NCBI RefSeq assembly: GCF_001870905.1
Contig: NZ_LNDC01000174.1
Coordinates: 1 to 33,483, forward strand
Length of the DNA stretch: 33,483 bases
DNA from: Geitlerinema sp. PCC 9228
GTDB lineage: Bacteria > Cyanobacteriota > Cyanobacteriia > Cyanobacteriales > PCC-9228
Reading direction: 5' to 3'
Shown piece after piece: positions 16,501 through 23,235 of the stretch. Every line of letters starts with the position of its first letter. The first letter of the stretch is position 1. The notes below the pieces were generated by a model. That model was not told where the DNA came from, did not search any database, and saw only the letters and a program-made list of their open reading frames with translations. The position numbers were made by a program, and so were the translations under genes.

Positions 16501-17133
16501 TACCAAGGTGGCAGTCGCTGTTTTAACGACGAGGGAATTGTGGCTACATTTCGGGCTATTTCCCAGTTGCAACCTTATTTAGACGAGGAAAACTTGTCCA
16601 ATTTTCAAAGTATAAAACGTTTCTTAAACGGTCAAGCTGCTATGTGGATTGGTGGTTCCTGGAATTTGCCAAACTTCACTCAACAAGATATCGACTTCCA
16701 ATGGCAGACTTTTGCCGTACCACCGCCAGCTGGTCGAAAAGGTTACACCGTGTTTCACCCCAACTTTGCTGTGGGGTTGAACGCTCAGTCTCCCCACAAG
16801 CAGGAAGCCAAAGAATTTTTGCGGTGGTTGATGACACCAGAAGCCGCTAAGATACTAACCACGAAGTTAGAAGGCAATTTTGCCTTGCACAAGCAAATGC
16901 CCGACATTGAAAACACGAAAGCCCAGAGGTTTTACTCGTTTGTGCAAGATCGAGATACAGACGTGCGGTGGACCTACCCCGAACTGCATGAGAAAATTCC
17001 TGGCGGTCACACCCTCACCAAGGAAGCCTCCAAAAAGGTGCTCAGTGGAGATATGACCCCTCAAGAGGCAGCCAACCACTTGCAAGAGGGACTAGGGGAG
17101 TGGTATACCTCTGCTCAAACTTGCAAGGACTAA
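13555..17133 (+). CDS. Two-receptor ligand-gated ion channel: type I SBP + pLGIC + C-terminal sugar-type SBP
   Basis: The 1192-residue predicted inner-membrane receptor channel has these domains in order. (1) An uncleaved signal or anchor helix, residues about 15-34. (2) A type I periplasmic-binding (LivJ-like) domain, about 40-425 (LYIAILAPEDSASGEEMIRG opening, KAGIDAPIIGG-like core). (3) A pLGIC extracellular domain, about 450-640, with the cysteine-free Pro-loop YPFDVQQ at 550-556. (4) M1 653-671, M2 about 678-694, M3 703-728, and M4 745-763 (FRFAFPLYLFLANF, strikingly like GLIC M4 as I remember it). (5) An extracellular family-1 (MalE-like) solute-binding domain, about 798-1192, with YGIPLSG and FFIPxP-like cores. 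The N-in start and four pore helices place all three ligand-binding domains in the periplasm (inference). The ORF is open from a TTG at 13498, but the ATG at 13555 gives a normal N-terminus. The next gene, 45 bases on, is a paralogue, so the two probably form an operon. The ligand is unknown. Confidence 0.85.
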   Translation: MKVLPSRKLFRVARFLLIAACVCGMALGLNFYFFQNNDPLYIAILAPEDSASGEEMIRGAKMYIQEVNDSKEGGIDGRQIKLKVFDDESEVETGRNQAKEIADGQFLLTLGSYSSSVSIAAGKVFQEHDLPAITAISEAGEVTKGNDVYFRATFTTSDQGSFLASYLNKILGREAATVIYNQRDDFSESLASSFWNNFQGLGGQINHTIDIKDYYTEEGEFQPLALFNQKLLTIEPDNIGTVVLLTRAKEAADIVANLKRAGIDAPIIGGTPLFEKTFREEIDKYPETQAKPGYFFDGIYATSPLIYDIAGEETQAFKKKYREFVDDGKEPSWIGAMSYESAKIAVEALKEAKVAQTPEKDIKDIQEKRKAVLQALLQMRSVDRGVRGLDRNLYFNRDRNLPRAIAMGVYEKQEFISAPIQLQPIHNAEAIDRLNAKVEDGEILRFDGKYAHVTKVVYTGIDINEISRLDLKRKRYIADFFLWFRYRDDGDQNSNDNEKPNLQDIEFLNSEKTIELDNPIDEIDEGDSRIKVRTFRVKTRFQGDFDFRDYPFDVQQLTVKFRHANLTRKNIIYAADNVGMNNSDLSEKIDRGGVLETLDTWEFKDAKFFESVSKNYSSLGNVDKVGLNDGIQYSQFNAIIEIKRNSSTFSINKLLPLGFFIWILYLYLFFPLGNFSAETVGGILLGVVFFHIGLKSELAVASITTLDKIFYIIYGLIATQVVLVTTVVKFRDREKSQKRLKLLVHGFRFAFPLYLFLANFMVLQNYNLLPVDNGTQTFQEETAPKDLNEGVSPEQQTTLTLANWHPMDKGKFQELFEAYYQNHPNIKIETLSTPYNLYGESIKAQFQQGTAPDLVFLRSYDLDRDLFYQGYLTSFDKNNWPALEKTYPQKFLSAWTTKKGDIYGIPLSGVVHGIFYNADLFRQLGLSVPQTWEQLLNVAQVIQNTGTTPFANSIGNISQSFDETLFTTLVPNFTGGYTGRLAYQGGSRCFNDEGIVATFRAISQLQPYLDEENLSNFQSIKRFLNGQAAMWIGGSWNLPNFTQQDIDFQWQTFAVPPPAGRKGYTVFHPNFAVGLNAQSPHKQEAKEFLRWLMTPEAAKILTTKLEGNFALHKQMPDIENTKAQRFYSFVQDRDTDVRWTYPELHEKIPGGHTLTKEASKKVLSGDMTPQEAANHLQEGLGEWYTSAQTCKD

Positions 17134-17178
17134 TAACATGGCAAGCCAAGATCGCCTTTCTGCTGTCGTTTCCATCCT

Positions 17179-19569
17179 ATGAAAATTTCACTTTTAGGTA
17201 CGCTCTCCCATTACAAAAGATTTGTGGCGATCGCGATCGCGGTTTTTTTGACCATCTTAGCTGTCAAAGATGTTGACGTTTCTTGGTCCCCCACCAGCGA
17301 TCGCTTGTACGTGGCCATGCTGGCTCCCATGAGCGGCGATTACGAAAGTAGCGGTCGGGAAATGGAGCGGGGAGCTCGGATGTATCTCGATAAAATCAAC
17401 CAAAGTGGCGGCATCGGCGGCAAGCAGGTGGAATTGAAAATCTTTGATGACGAAGGCAGCCCAGAAAAGGGTCGGGAACAAGCCCAAAAAATTGCCAATG
17501 ACGAACGGATCGTGCTGGCAATGGGGTCTTATTTCAGTTCGGTTTCCGTTGCTGCCGGAGATGTCTATCAGAAAGCGGGGCTGCCTGCCATTACTGGCAT
17601 TTCCGTTGCCAATGAAGTCACCGAACAAAGCAACGTCTATTTTCGTACGACCGCCAACACCAGCGACCAGGGCGTTTTGTTAGCCAACTATATCAAAAAA
17701 ATTCTGAACCACGATACTGTCAGCGTTATTTTTGATAGTGGCGATACCTACAGCCAGTCTTTGAGTCGAAGTTTTCAAAATACTTTTCGGGGATTGAGCG
17801 GTCGGGTGAGCCATAAGTTAGACGCTAAAGAGTATTTAAACAATCCCAATCGAGAACTTGACATGGTTGCCTGGACGGATGAAAAACTGTTGGGGGAAAT
17901 GCAACCAGGCAACATCGGTGCGATCGTGCTCCTAACCCAAGCTTGGGAAGCCGGTAGAATTGTTGTTAGCATCAAACGTGCAGGCATTGACGCTCCCATT
18001 TTTGGGGGCAGTCCGGTATTCCAAAAAAACTTTCGCGAGGCGATCGCTGATTACCCGGAAACCCAAGCCCAACCCGGCTATTTTACCAACGGCATCTATG
18101 GGCTTTCCCCACTTATTTACGATATTTCCAGCCAAGCCGCCCAGTCATTTCAAGATCGCTTTTTTACAAAATACAGAGATAAACCCACTTGGATTGGGGC
18201 TTTGTCCTATGAAAGAACCATGGTGGCGGTTCAAGCTTTGAAAAATGCAGAACTATCCCAACCCAGCCTCCAAGAAAAACGTCGCTCTGTCTATCAGGCT
18301 TTGTTAGAGATGCGGAATGCCGAACAGGGGGTAGAAGGGTTGCAAGGGAAGATTTACTTCGATCGCGATCGCAACATGCCACGCATCCTGGCTATGGGCA
18401 GGTACGAACAAGAGTATTTCGTTTCTGCTCCCATTCAACTGCAACCCATACAAGATATAACAACGATTCCACGTGTAGAACAAGAATTGGAAAAAGAGAA
18501 CATTCTGCGATTTGGCGGTCAGTATGCTCGCATAACCCATATTGTATACACGGGAATTGATATCAACAAAATATTCCAACTCGATCTACGCAAGCAAAAA
18601 TACAATATAGACTTTTTTCTGTGGTTTCGCTATAAAGAAAGCGATCGCATGGATTTGCAACCAGAAACTATAGAATTTCTGAATTCGGTCAACCCCATCG
18701 ATTTAGGTCAACCCTTATATAAATCTAAAGAAGATGGTATTGTTCTGCGTACTTATCGAGTAAAAACCAAATTTGAGGCAGATTTTGATTTTCGCGAGTA
18801 CCCTTTTGATGTCCAGCAAATAAAAATCCAATTTCGCAACCCCAGGTATTCCCGCGAAAAAATGATTTACGTAGCCGATATTGCGGGGATGGGGGGCAAC
18901 AATCGCGAATCCAATTTAAAAAGAATCAAGCGCAGTCAAGTTCTAGATGCCTTAGACGGTTGGGGCGCGAACAATGTCCAATTTTTTGAAAGTATTAGCA
19001 CAACCCACTCTACCCTGGGAGATATTGAAAAAATCCAGATGGACAAGGAAATTACCTATTCCCAATTTAACGCGATCGCAGAATTGGAACGTTACTCCTT
19101 CCAATTTGGCATCAGCAAGCTTTTGCCCTTGGGATTTTTTATTTGGATCTTGTATCTGTTTCTGTGGTTTCCCTTCAAAAATTTCTCCACCGAATCCGTA
19201 AGCGGTATTTTATTGGGGGTATTGTTCTTTCACATGGGCTTAAAATCGGAACTACCTGAAAACAGCGGTTCCATTGTTGCCCTAGATATCATTTTCTACA
19301 TCATTTATGGATTAATTGCTGCTCAAATTTTAGTAGTATTAGCCATTGTCAAGCTCAGGGAAAATCCCCAACATCACCAACAATTAAAACGTTTAATCCG
19401 AAGTTTTCAGTTGATTTTTCTTCTCTATCTTGTCGGTGCTTTTCTGGTCATTTCTTTACAATACGACGTTTTCGATTTACCACAATTACCTGGGCAAAAT
19501 GGGTTCGTGCCGGCACAGGAAAATTCACCTTCTCCAACGATTGAGGTATCGACCAGATCGCAACAATAA
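17179..19569 (+). CDS. Type I SBP-pLGIC fusion channel, paralogue lacking C-terminal SBP
   Basis: The 796-residue paralogue of the upstream gene is homologous along its whole length. It has an anchor helix (about 13-27), a type I periplasmic-binding domain (about 42-415), a pLGIC extracellular domain with Pro-loop YPFDVQQ at 541-547, M1 ending at WFPF (663-666), M2 from E672 to L688, M3 about 698-725, and M4 about 738-760. The pore sequence is nearly the same as the first copy (ESVSGILLGVLFFHMGL versus ETVGGILLGVVFFHIGL). After M4 only about 36 linker residues remain before a TAA at 19567-19569. In the same frame beyond this stop, the sequence continues as a recognisable start of the solute-binding domain, so the protein is a truncated form. 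The channel part itself is intact and free of stops. It could co-assemble with the longer paralogue as a heteropentamer (inference). Confidence 0.85.
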   Translation: MKISLLGTLSHYKRFVAIAIAVFLTILAVKDVDVSWSPTSDRLYVAMLAPMSGDYESSGREMERGARMYLDKINQSGGIGGKQVELKIFDDEGSPEKGREQAQKIANDERIVLAMGSYFSSVSVAAGDVYQKAGLPAITGISVANEVTEQSNVYFRTTANTSDQGVLLANYIKKILNHDTVSVIFDSGDTYSQSLSRSFQNTFRGLSGRVSHKLDAKEYLNNPNRELDMVAWTDEKLLGEMQPGNIGAIVLLTQAWEAGRIVVSIKRAGIDAPIFGGSPVFQKNFREAIADYPETQAQPGYFTNGIYGLSPLIYDISSQAAQSFQDRFFTKYRDKPTWIGALSYERTMVAVQALKNAELSQPSLQEKRRSVYQALLEMRNAEQGVEGLQGKIYFDRDRNMPRILAMGRYEQEYFVSAPIQLQPIQDITTIPRVEQELEKENILRFGGQYARITHIVYTGIDINKIFQLDLRKQKYNIDFFLWFRYKESDRMDLQPETIEFLNSVNPIDLGQPLYKSKEDGIVLRTYRVKTKFEADFDFREYPFDVQQIKIQFRNPRYSREKMIYVADIAGMGGNNRESNLKRIKRSQVLDALDGWGANNVQFFESISTTHSTLGDIEKIQMDKEITYSQFNAIAELERYSFQFGISKLLPLGFFIWILYLFLWFPFKNFSTESVSGILLGVLFFHMGLKSELPENSGSIVALDIIFYIIYGLIAAQILVVLAIVKLRENPQHHQQLKRLIRSFQLIFLLYLVGAFLVISLQYDVFDLPQLPGQNGFVPAQENSPSPTIEVSTRSQQ

Positions 19570-19698
19570 GCAAAAGATACGACGGTTTTAAGTTTAGAAA
19601 CTTGGAAACTAGAATACCAAGGCGAGTTTCAGAAACTGTTGGCAGATTTTTATAAAAAACATCCAAACATCAGAATTAAAACCCTGGCAGGACCTTAT

Positions 19699-19837
19699 AC
19701 CATTTCCTTAATAATATGCAAGAGATAATAGAGGCATTTTGGTAGGGGCGCAACGCGTGAGTAGGGGCGCTTCGCGAAGCGCCCCTACCAGGGAAATTGA
19801 GAAATTCCAGACAATCGTTGTTTTTCAGAAATAGTAT
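19699..19837. mobile_element. MITE-like palindromic insertion A
   Basis: The element is about 139 bases with a perfect 28-base palindrome at its core (19761-19788, gtaggggcgcttcg and its complement) and a second g/c-rich word, taggggcgc, at 19743. The ends atACCATTTCC (19697-19707) and GAAATAGTat (19828-19837) are imperfect inverted repeats next to a repeated TAT/TA. The arm AGACAATCGTTGTTTT (19809-19824) is the exact complement of 22863-22878, so another copy exists there. It sits inside the relic solute-binding domain; removing it and one TAT rejoins the reading frame. Confidence 0.7.
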
Positions 19838-19897
19838 TACTATCAGTACGACCAAATCATAGCCAACCAATTTCAGAAACCATTAGCTCTCGATCTC

Positions 19898-20028
19898 ATA
19901 CCAAATCCGACATGGAAAACCACAATTTTTTCGTCGGGGCAACCCCCGCTGTGGGTCCATTTTATCGGGGTAGGCACGGGGGCGCTGCCCCGACATTTTT
20001 GTGGGTTTATGTACATTGGATTTGGTAT
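19898..20028. mobile_element. MITE-like palindromic insertion B
   Basis: The 131-base element begins ATACCAAATCC (19898-19908) and ends GGATTTGGTAT (20018-20028), exact 11-base inverted termini. Inner inverted words continue (cgtcggggca / tgccccgaca). TA lies at both outer ends, as in IS630/Tc1-type MITEs that duplicate TA. It carries no coding capacity. Its right end recurs at 4684-4719. It interrupts the relic solute-binding domain at the DL-V position. Confidence 0.75.
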
Positions 20029-20301
20029 CCTGTTTTTCGGACCATATCCCCTCGATCGCGATTTGTTTGAACGAGGTTATTTAGCATCTTGGAACCAACT
20101 GCCCGGTTTGCAAAAAGCCTATCCCAGCCAATCGCTATCTCCTTGGAGAACCAAAGATAACGAAATCTACGGCGTTCCCCTTAGTGGTGCCGTTTATGGT
20201 ATTTATTACAATGTCGATTTGTTTGACAAACTAGCCCTTGATATTCCACAAACCTGGCAAGAGTGGTATACACCTGCCCAAACTTGTGGGGAAAACGATG
20301 G

Positions 20302-20535
20302 TTAACCGCGATCGCTGCCACCAGAAAGCCAGCCGAGAATATTAATATCCCCTTGCATTTTTTCCCATTCCCGGCGGTGAAATTCGGCGGTTTCGTAATA
20401 CCACTGGCAGTATCGCTCGAATGCCTCCCGATGGACCAGTTCTTCGTGAAACTGCCGGGTTAGTTGGTTGATTTGGAAAATGTTCGCCGGTTCGTTGGGG
20501 TCGGGATCGGCGGGTGTGTAGAAGATTTCCGGCAT
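20302..20535 (-). CDS. Small conserved-type cyanobacterial protein (77 aa)
   Basis: The 77-residue soluble protein starts MPEIFYTPADPDPNEPANIF. It is acidic and aromatic-rich with a helical middle (QINQLTRQFHEELVHREAFE, then CQWYYETAEFHRREWEKMQG). I do not know a function, but the composition is that of a real protein. The ATG at 20535 is 22 bases after the stop of the PstS-like gene on the same strand, so co-transcription is likely. A TTG at 20574 would overlap that gene. Its stop overlaps the stop of the plus-strand channel relic. Confidence 0.65.
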   Translation of the reverse strand: MPEIFYTPADPDPNEPANIFQINQLTRQFHEELVHREAFERYCQWYYETAEFHRREWEKMQGDINILGWLSGGSDRG

Positions 20536-20557
20536 GGGCAATCGCGTATGCAACAAC

Positions 20558-21643
20558 TTAACGAATTCTAACAAATCCAGCCTTTTGGATGGCTTGTTGC
20601 CCTTGTTCGCTCAGCAACAGACGAACGTAGGCATCCCCAGCTCGTTCGTCTACTTGACCGTTGCGTTTGACGATAACAAACAAACGTCTGGTAATGGGAT
20701 AGGAACCATCTTGAAACGCCGCATCGTTGAGTTGGTTGCGTTCCTGCGGGCAATTGGCGGGAGAAACAGCCGGTTCCACATAGGGAGGTACAAACTCCTG
20801 CTGGGGTCTGGCGAGGGGCAAAGAACGTACGCTACACTGGGGAACCACCTCTGGGGCAGAAGCGAAGTAAATGCTACCTACGTTGTTGCTAACAGCTCGC
20901 AATGCTTCCGTGGTAGTGGAGATAAATTCTACGTTGCTGCCGAAAGACTCGCCCTGCAAAACGTTCTCCAGGAAGAATTTTACCGTACCGCTATCTTCCG
21001 GCGATCGCGAATAGGGTTGAATGGGTTGGTCGATGCCGCCTACTTCCTGCCAGTTGGTAATATCGCCAGTGAAAATATCCCGCACTTGAGCGACGGTCAA
21101 ACCAGGAATTTGCAAATCGTGGTTGACAGCAACGGCAATGCCATCAAGGGCAACGGGAATTTGTTCCAGTTGGAATCCCCGCTGTTCGGCTTGTTGGTAT
21201 TCCGCGTCTTGGATAGGGCGGGAAGATTGGGAAAACGCCAACTCCCCGTCAATTAACATACGAATTCCCGTACCGGAACCGGGTGGTTGGGTGGGATGCT
21301 GGGTATACCGCAAGCGAAACTCGGGATAGACAGTTTGAATTTGCGGATCGACCACATCGCGAATGGGTGCCCACGTCGTACTGCCACCATAGTTGAATAA
21401 GCCTTGCGGCACGCCATCCACTTGCGAAAAAGTGGCAACTTGGGGACCTGACTGAGAAGCTGCGTTAGAAGATGAAGGAGATGTTTGGTTGGTTGCCGTA
21501 TTGGAAGTTTGACTGGGAGATTGACTCGGGAGCAACCCAAATAAGTTGTTTTTGCGAGTCAACCACCATCCCAAACCACCGATAATTGCTAAGGAAATGG
21601 CGAGTGAAATAATTGTTACCGCGGTATCGTTTTTTTTAGACAT
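20558..21643 (-). CDS. Membrane-anchored PstS-like phosphate-binding protein
   Basis: The 361-residue substrate-binding protein has a single N-terminal hydrophobic helix (residues about 9-27) without a lipobox, then a Ser/Thr/Asn/Gln/Pro-rich linker to about residue 70, and a PstS-type fold. The motifs YGGSTTWAPI near the start and GSGTGIRMLIDGELAFSQSS are the usual ligand loops (GSGxG and the 'D(L)GASS'-like site). IPVALDGIAVAVNH and DIFTGDITNWQEVGG are hallmark PstS segments. SPEDSGTVKFFLENVL is the third phosphate loop. No pstC, pstA or pstB genes are in the window, so it may be an orphan sensor or binding protein. It is convergent with the channel genes. Confidence 0.88.
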   Translation of the reverse strand: MSKKNDTAVTIISLAISLAIIGGLGWWLTRKNNLFGLLPSQSPSQTSNTATNQTSPSSSNAASQSGPQVATFSQVDGVPQGLFNYGGSTTWAPIRDVVDPQIQTVYPEFRLRYTQHPTQPPGSGTGIRMLIDGELAFSQSSRPIQDAEYQQAEQRGFQLEQIPVALDGIAVAVNHDLQIPGLTVAQVRDIFTGDITNWQEVGGIDQPIQPYSRSPEDSGTVKFFLENVLQGESFGSNVEFISTTTEALRAVSNNVGSIYFASAPEVVPQCSVRSLPLARPQQEFVPPYVEPAVSPANCPQERNQLNDAAFQDGSYPITRRLFVIVKRNGQVDERAGDAYVRLLLSEQGQQAIQKAGFVRIR

Positions 21644-21727
21644 AGCGAAAATGGGTTTTATAGCTATCTGTTTTCAGTTGTTGTTTGAAATCCTGGGCGA
21701 TCGCCATAACCATTTCTTAACTCTATT

Positions 21728-22750
21728 TTAGAAATTTACAACATTGGTAATGCCGACCGTTTCTAACACCATCCAAACAATAAATACTACGTACAATCCT
21801 AGCAAAATCCAGCACTCCACTGGCGAGAGAAAAAACTTCGTCCGCAACATAGCAAATAAGATAATGGTCGCCAGGGTGAGAACCGCCATCATCGGGGCAG
21901 CCACCGCAAAATTCACCGTAGAAGCCCCAGCAATCAAAACCCCAACGGGAATGGCGACCAACAAATCGAAAATATTGCTGCCCAACACATTTGCCAAACC
22001 GATCGTGCTTCTGCCCTCCCGGGCAGCTTTGACACTCACAAACGTATCGGGTAAACTTGTAGCGATCGCGATGGTGGTTAATCCCCACAAAAAGCTAGGG
22101 GTTTTTAAAATTTCTCCCAAGCCAATAGCCGCTGTGACCAACCCTTCCACGCTCACCACAATCAACCCCAAACTAAACAGCAAACGCAACCATTCCCAAA
22201 TTACGCGAATTTCAACCTCCGGCGGCAACGATTCTTTTTTGGCTTCTTTGGTATCCTGTTGTTGCAAAAACAGGTACAATCCGTACAAAGTTATCGGTAT
22301 CAAAGCCAAGGGGCGATTGAGGTTTCCCTGCAACGGAACACCTTCTACAGGATTGTAAATGACGGCAAATGCAAAAGCCAGCAGCAAAACTGTTACGCTG
22401 GTGATGTAAAATTGGGCATCTTTATAAACCAAAAAGCGATCGACTTTTAAATCGCCGCTCACCAAACCAGCAATCCCCGGAATCACTAAGATATTAAAAA
22501 TCGCCGAACCAACAATGGCAGCAATTCCTAACTCAAACTTACCGTGCAAAAGCGTAGCGAGGACAGTACTGGATAGTTCCGGAAAACTAGACCCCACAGC
22601 AGCAATAATTGCACCTTGCACGATGGGCGGTAGCTGGTAAAAAGCCGACAAGCGATCGGCAGAGTCTTCCAAGATAAAGCTCCCCTTCCAGACTACCCCT
22701 GTGGAAATCGCTACTAGCAGAAGATATAAAAATAGCTGCCCAATATCCAT
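21728..22750 (-). CDS. Sodium/calcium-exchanger (CaCA) family antiporter
   Basis: The 340-residue polytopic protein has about ten transmembrane segments in two halves. The two alpha-repeats of the CaCA superfamily are clear: GAIIAAVGSSFPELSSTVLA followed by AAIVGSAIFNIL, and IAIATSLPDTFVSVKAAREG followed by ANVLGSNIFDLL. The acidic P-E and P-D residues in these repeats bind the cation in this family. A short charged loop (QQQDTKEAKKESLPPEVEIR) joins the halves. The predicted reaction is exchange of Ca2+ (or K+) for Na+ or H+ across the inner membrane. Its start is 485 bases from the divergent stpA gene. It lies 84 bases upstream of the PstS-like gene on the same strand. Confidence 0.9.
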   Translation of the reverse strand: MDIGQLFLYLLLVAISTGVVWKGSFILEDSADRLSAFYQLPPIVQGAIIAAVGSSFPELSSTVLATLLHGKFELGIAAIVGSAIFNILVIPGIAGLVSGDLKVDRFLVYKDAQFYITSVTVLLLAFAFAVIYNPVEGVPLQGNLNRPLALIPITLYGLYLFLQQQDTKEAKKESLPPEVEIRVIWEWLRLLFSLGLIVVSVEGLVTAAIGLGEILKTPSFLWGLTTIAIATSLPDTFVSVKAAREGRSTIGLANVLGSNIFDLLVAIPVGVLIAGASTVNFAVAAPMMAVLTLATIILFAMLRTKFFLSPVECWILLGLYVVFIVWMVLETVGITNVVNF

Positions 22751-22862
22751 TATGACAACCTCTCTAATGGGTACAAGTTCGCTAAGAACACTAGCCCAAC
22801 ATTGTATCTAAAAATGTAGCGATCGCGAGCCGGCAAGCCAAATTGTAAAATCCCATCGCGGC

Positions 22863-22945
22863 AAAACAACGATTGTCTGAGATTTGCCAATTGCCCTTGT
22901 AGAAAATAAGGACGCTTCGCGAAGTTCTCCTACCAGGAAAATTGG
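22863..22945. repeat. Second copy of palindromic element A (partial)
   Basis: AAAACAACGATTGTCT (22863-22878) is the exact complement of 19809-19824. The central cgcttcgcgaag (22913-22924) and ctaccagg (22930-22937) also match element A. The right arm breaks off in a C run (22949-22956). It lies in the 485-base gap between the antiporter and stpA. Confidence 0.65.
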
Positions 22946-23151
22946 GACCCCCCCCAAAAAATATTGTTTCTATAAAAATTCCCTACTTCTTTATCGAAAA
23001 AAAATCGATATAATCTGAAAGGAATCAACTGCTTCGCTTGCCATTTGATTTGTCTTAGAAAATCATGGTCTTAGTGTCTTTGTGGTTCTTAACTTACTGC
23101 GCGATCGCTACTATAAAACCTCCACAACTGCCCCAAAAATATACCAAAAAT

Positions 23152-23180
23152 TTGCATACCGCCAGCCAATGCTATACAAT
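23152..23180 (+). promoter_or_regulatory. Candidate sigma70-type promoter of stpA
   Basis: TTGCAT (23152-23157), a 17-base spacer and TACAAT (23175-23180) lie about 55 bases before the stpA ATG. Spacing and hexamers are good. There is no direct proof. Confidence 0.45.
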
Positions 23181-23235
23181 ATCGTTTTACCTGAAAAATT
23201 GAATTGCCAACCGCTTCCGCACCAAACCATTTCTT

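Larger units (their letters stand above)
19570..20305 (+). pseudogene. Relic of the C-terminal solute-binding domain of the second channel
   Basis: Three pieces align with the first copy. Piece 1 (19570-19698), in frame after the TAA, reads ...TTVLSLETW, then GEFQKLLADFYKKHPNIRIK, matching TTLTLANW and GKFQELFEAYYQNHPNIKIE. Piece 2 (19847-19900) reads YDQIIANQFQKPLALDLI, matching YGESIKAQFQQGTAPDLV. Piece 3 (about 20033-20305) reads LDRDLFERGYLASW through YGVPLSGAVYGIYYN to IPQTW, then jumps to EWYTPAQTC, the counterpart of the very C-terminus EWYTSAQTC. Two palindromic insertions (19699-19837 and about 19898-20028) separate the pieces, and about 249 codons are missing after IPQTW. Piece 3 remains an open frame of about 99 codons from an ATG inside the insertion. 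It is unlikely to be a functional protein. Confidence 0.85.

Noticed and set aside
20009-20305. 98-codon plus-strand ORF as an independent gene
   Set aside because: Starts inside MITE B and is a relic of the channel's C-terminal domain with a large deletion.
20534-21256. 240-codon plus-strand ORF
   Set aside because: Lies antisense to the clear PstS-like gene; no domain of its own.
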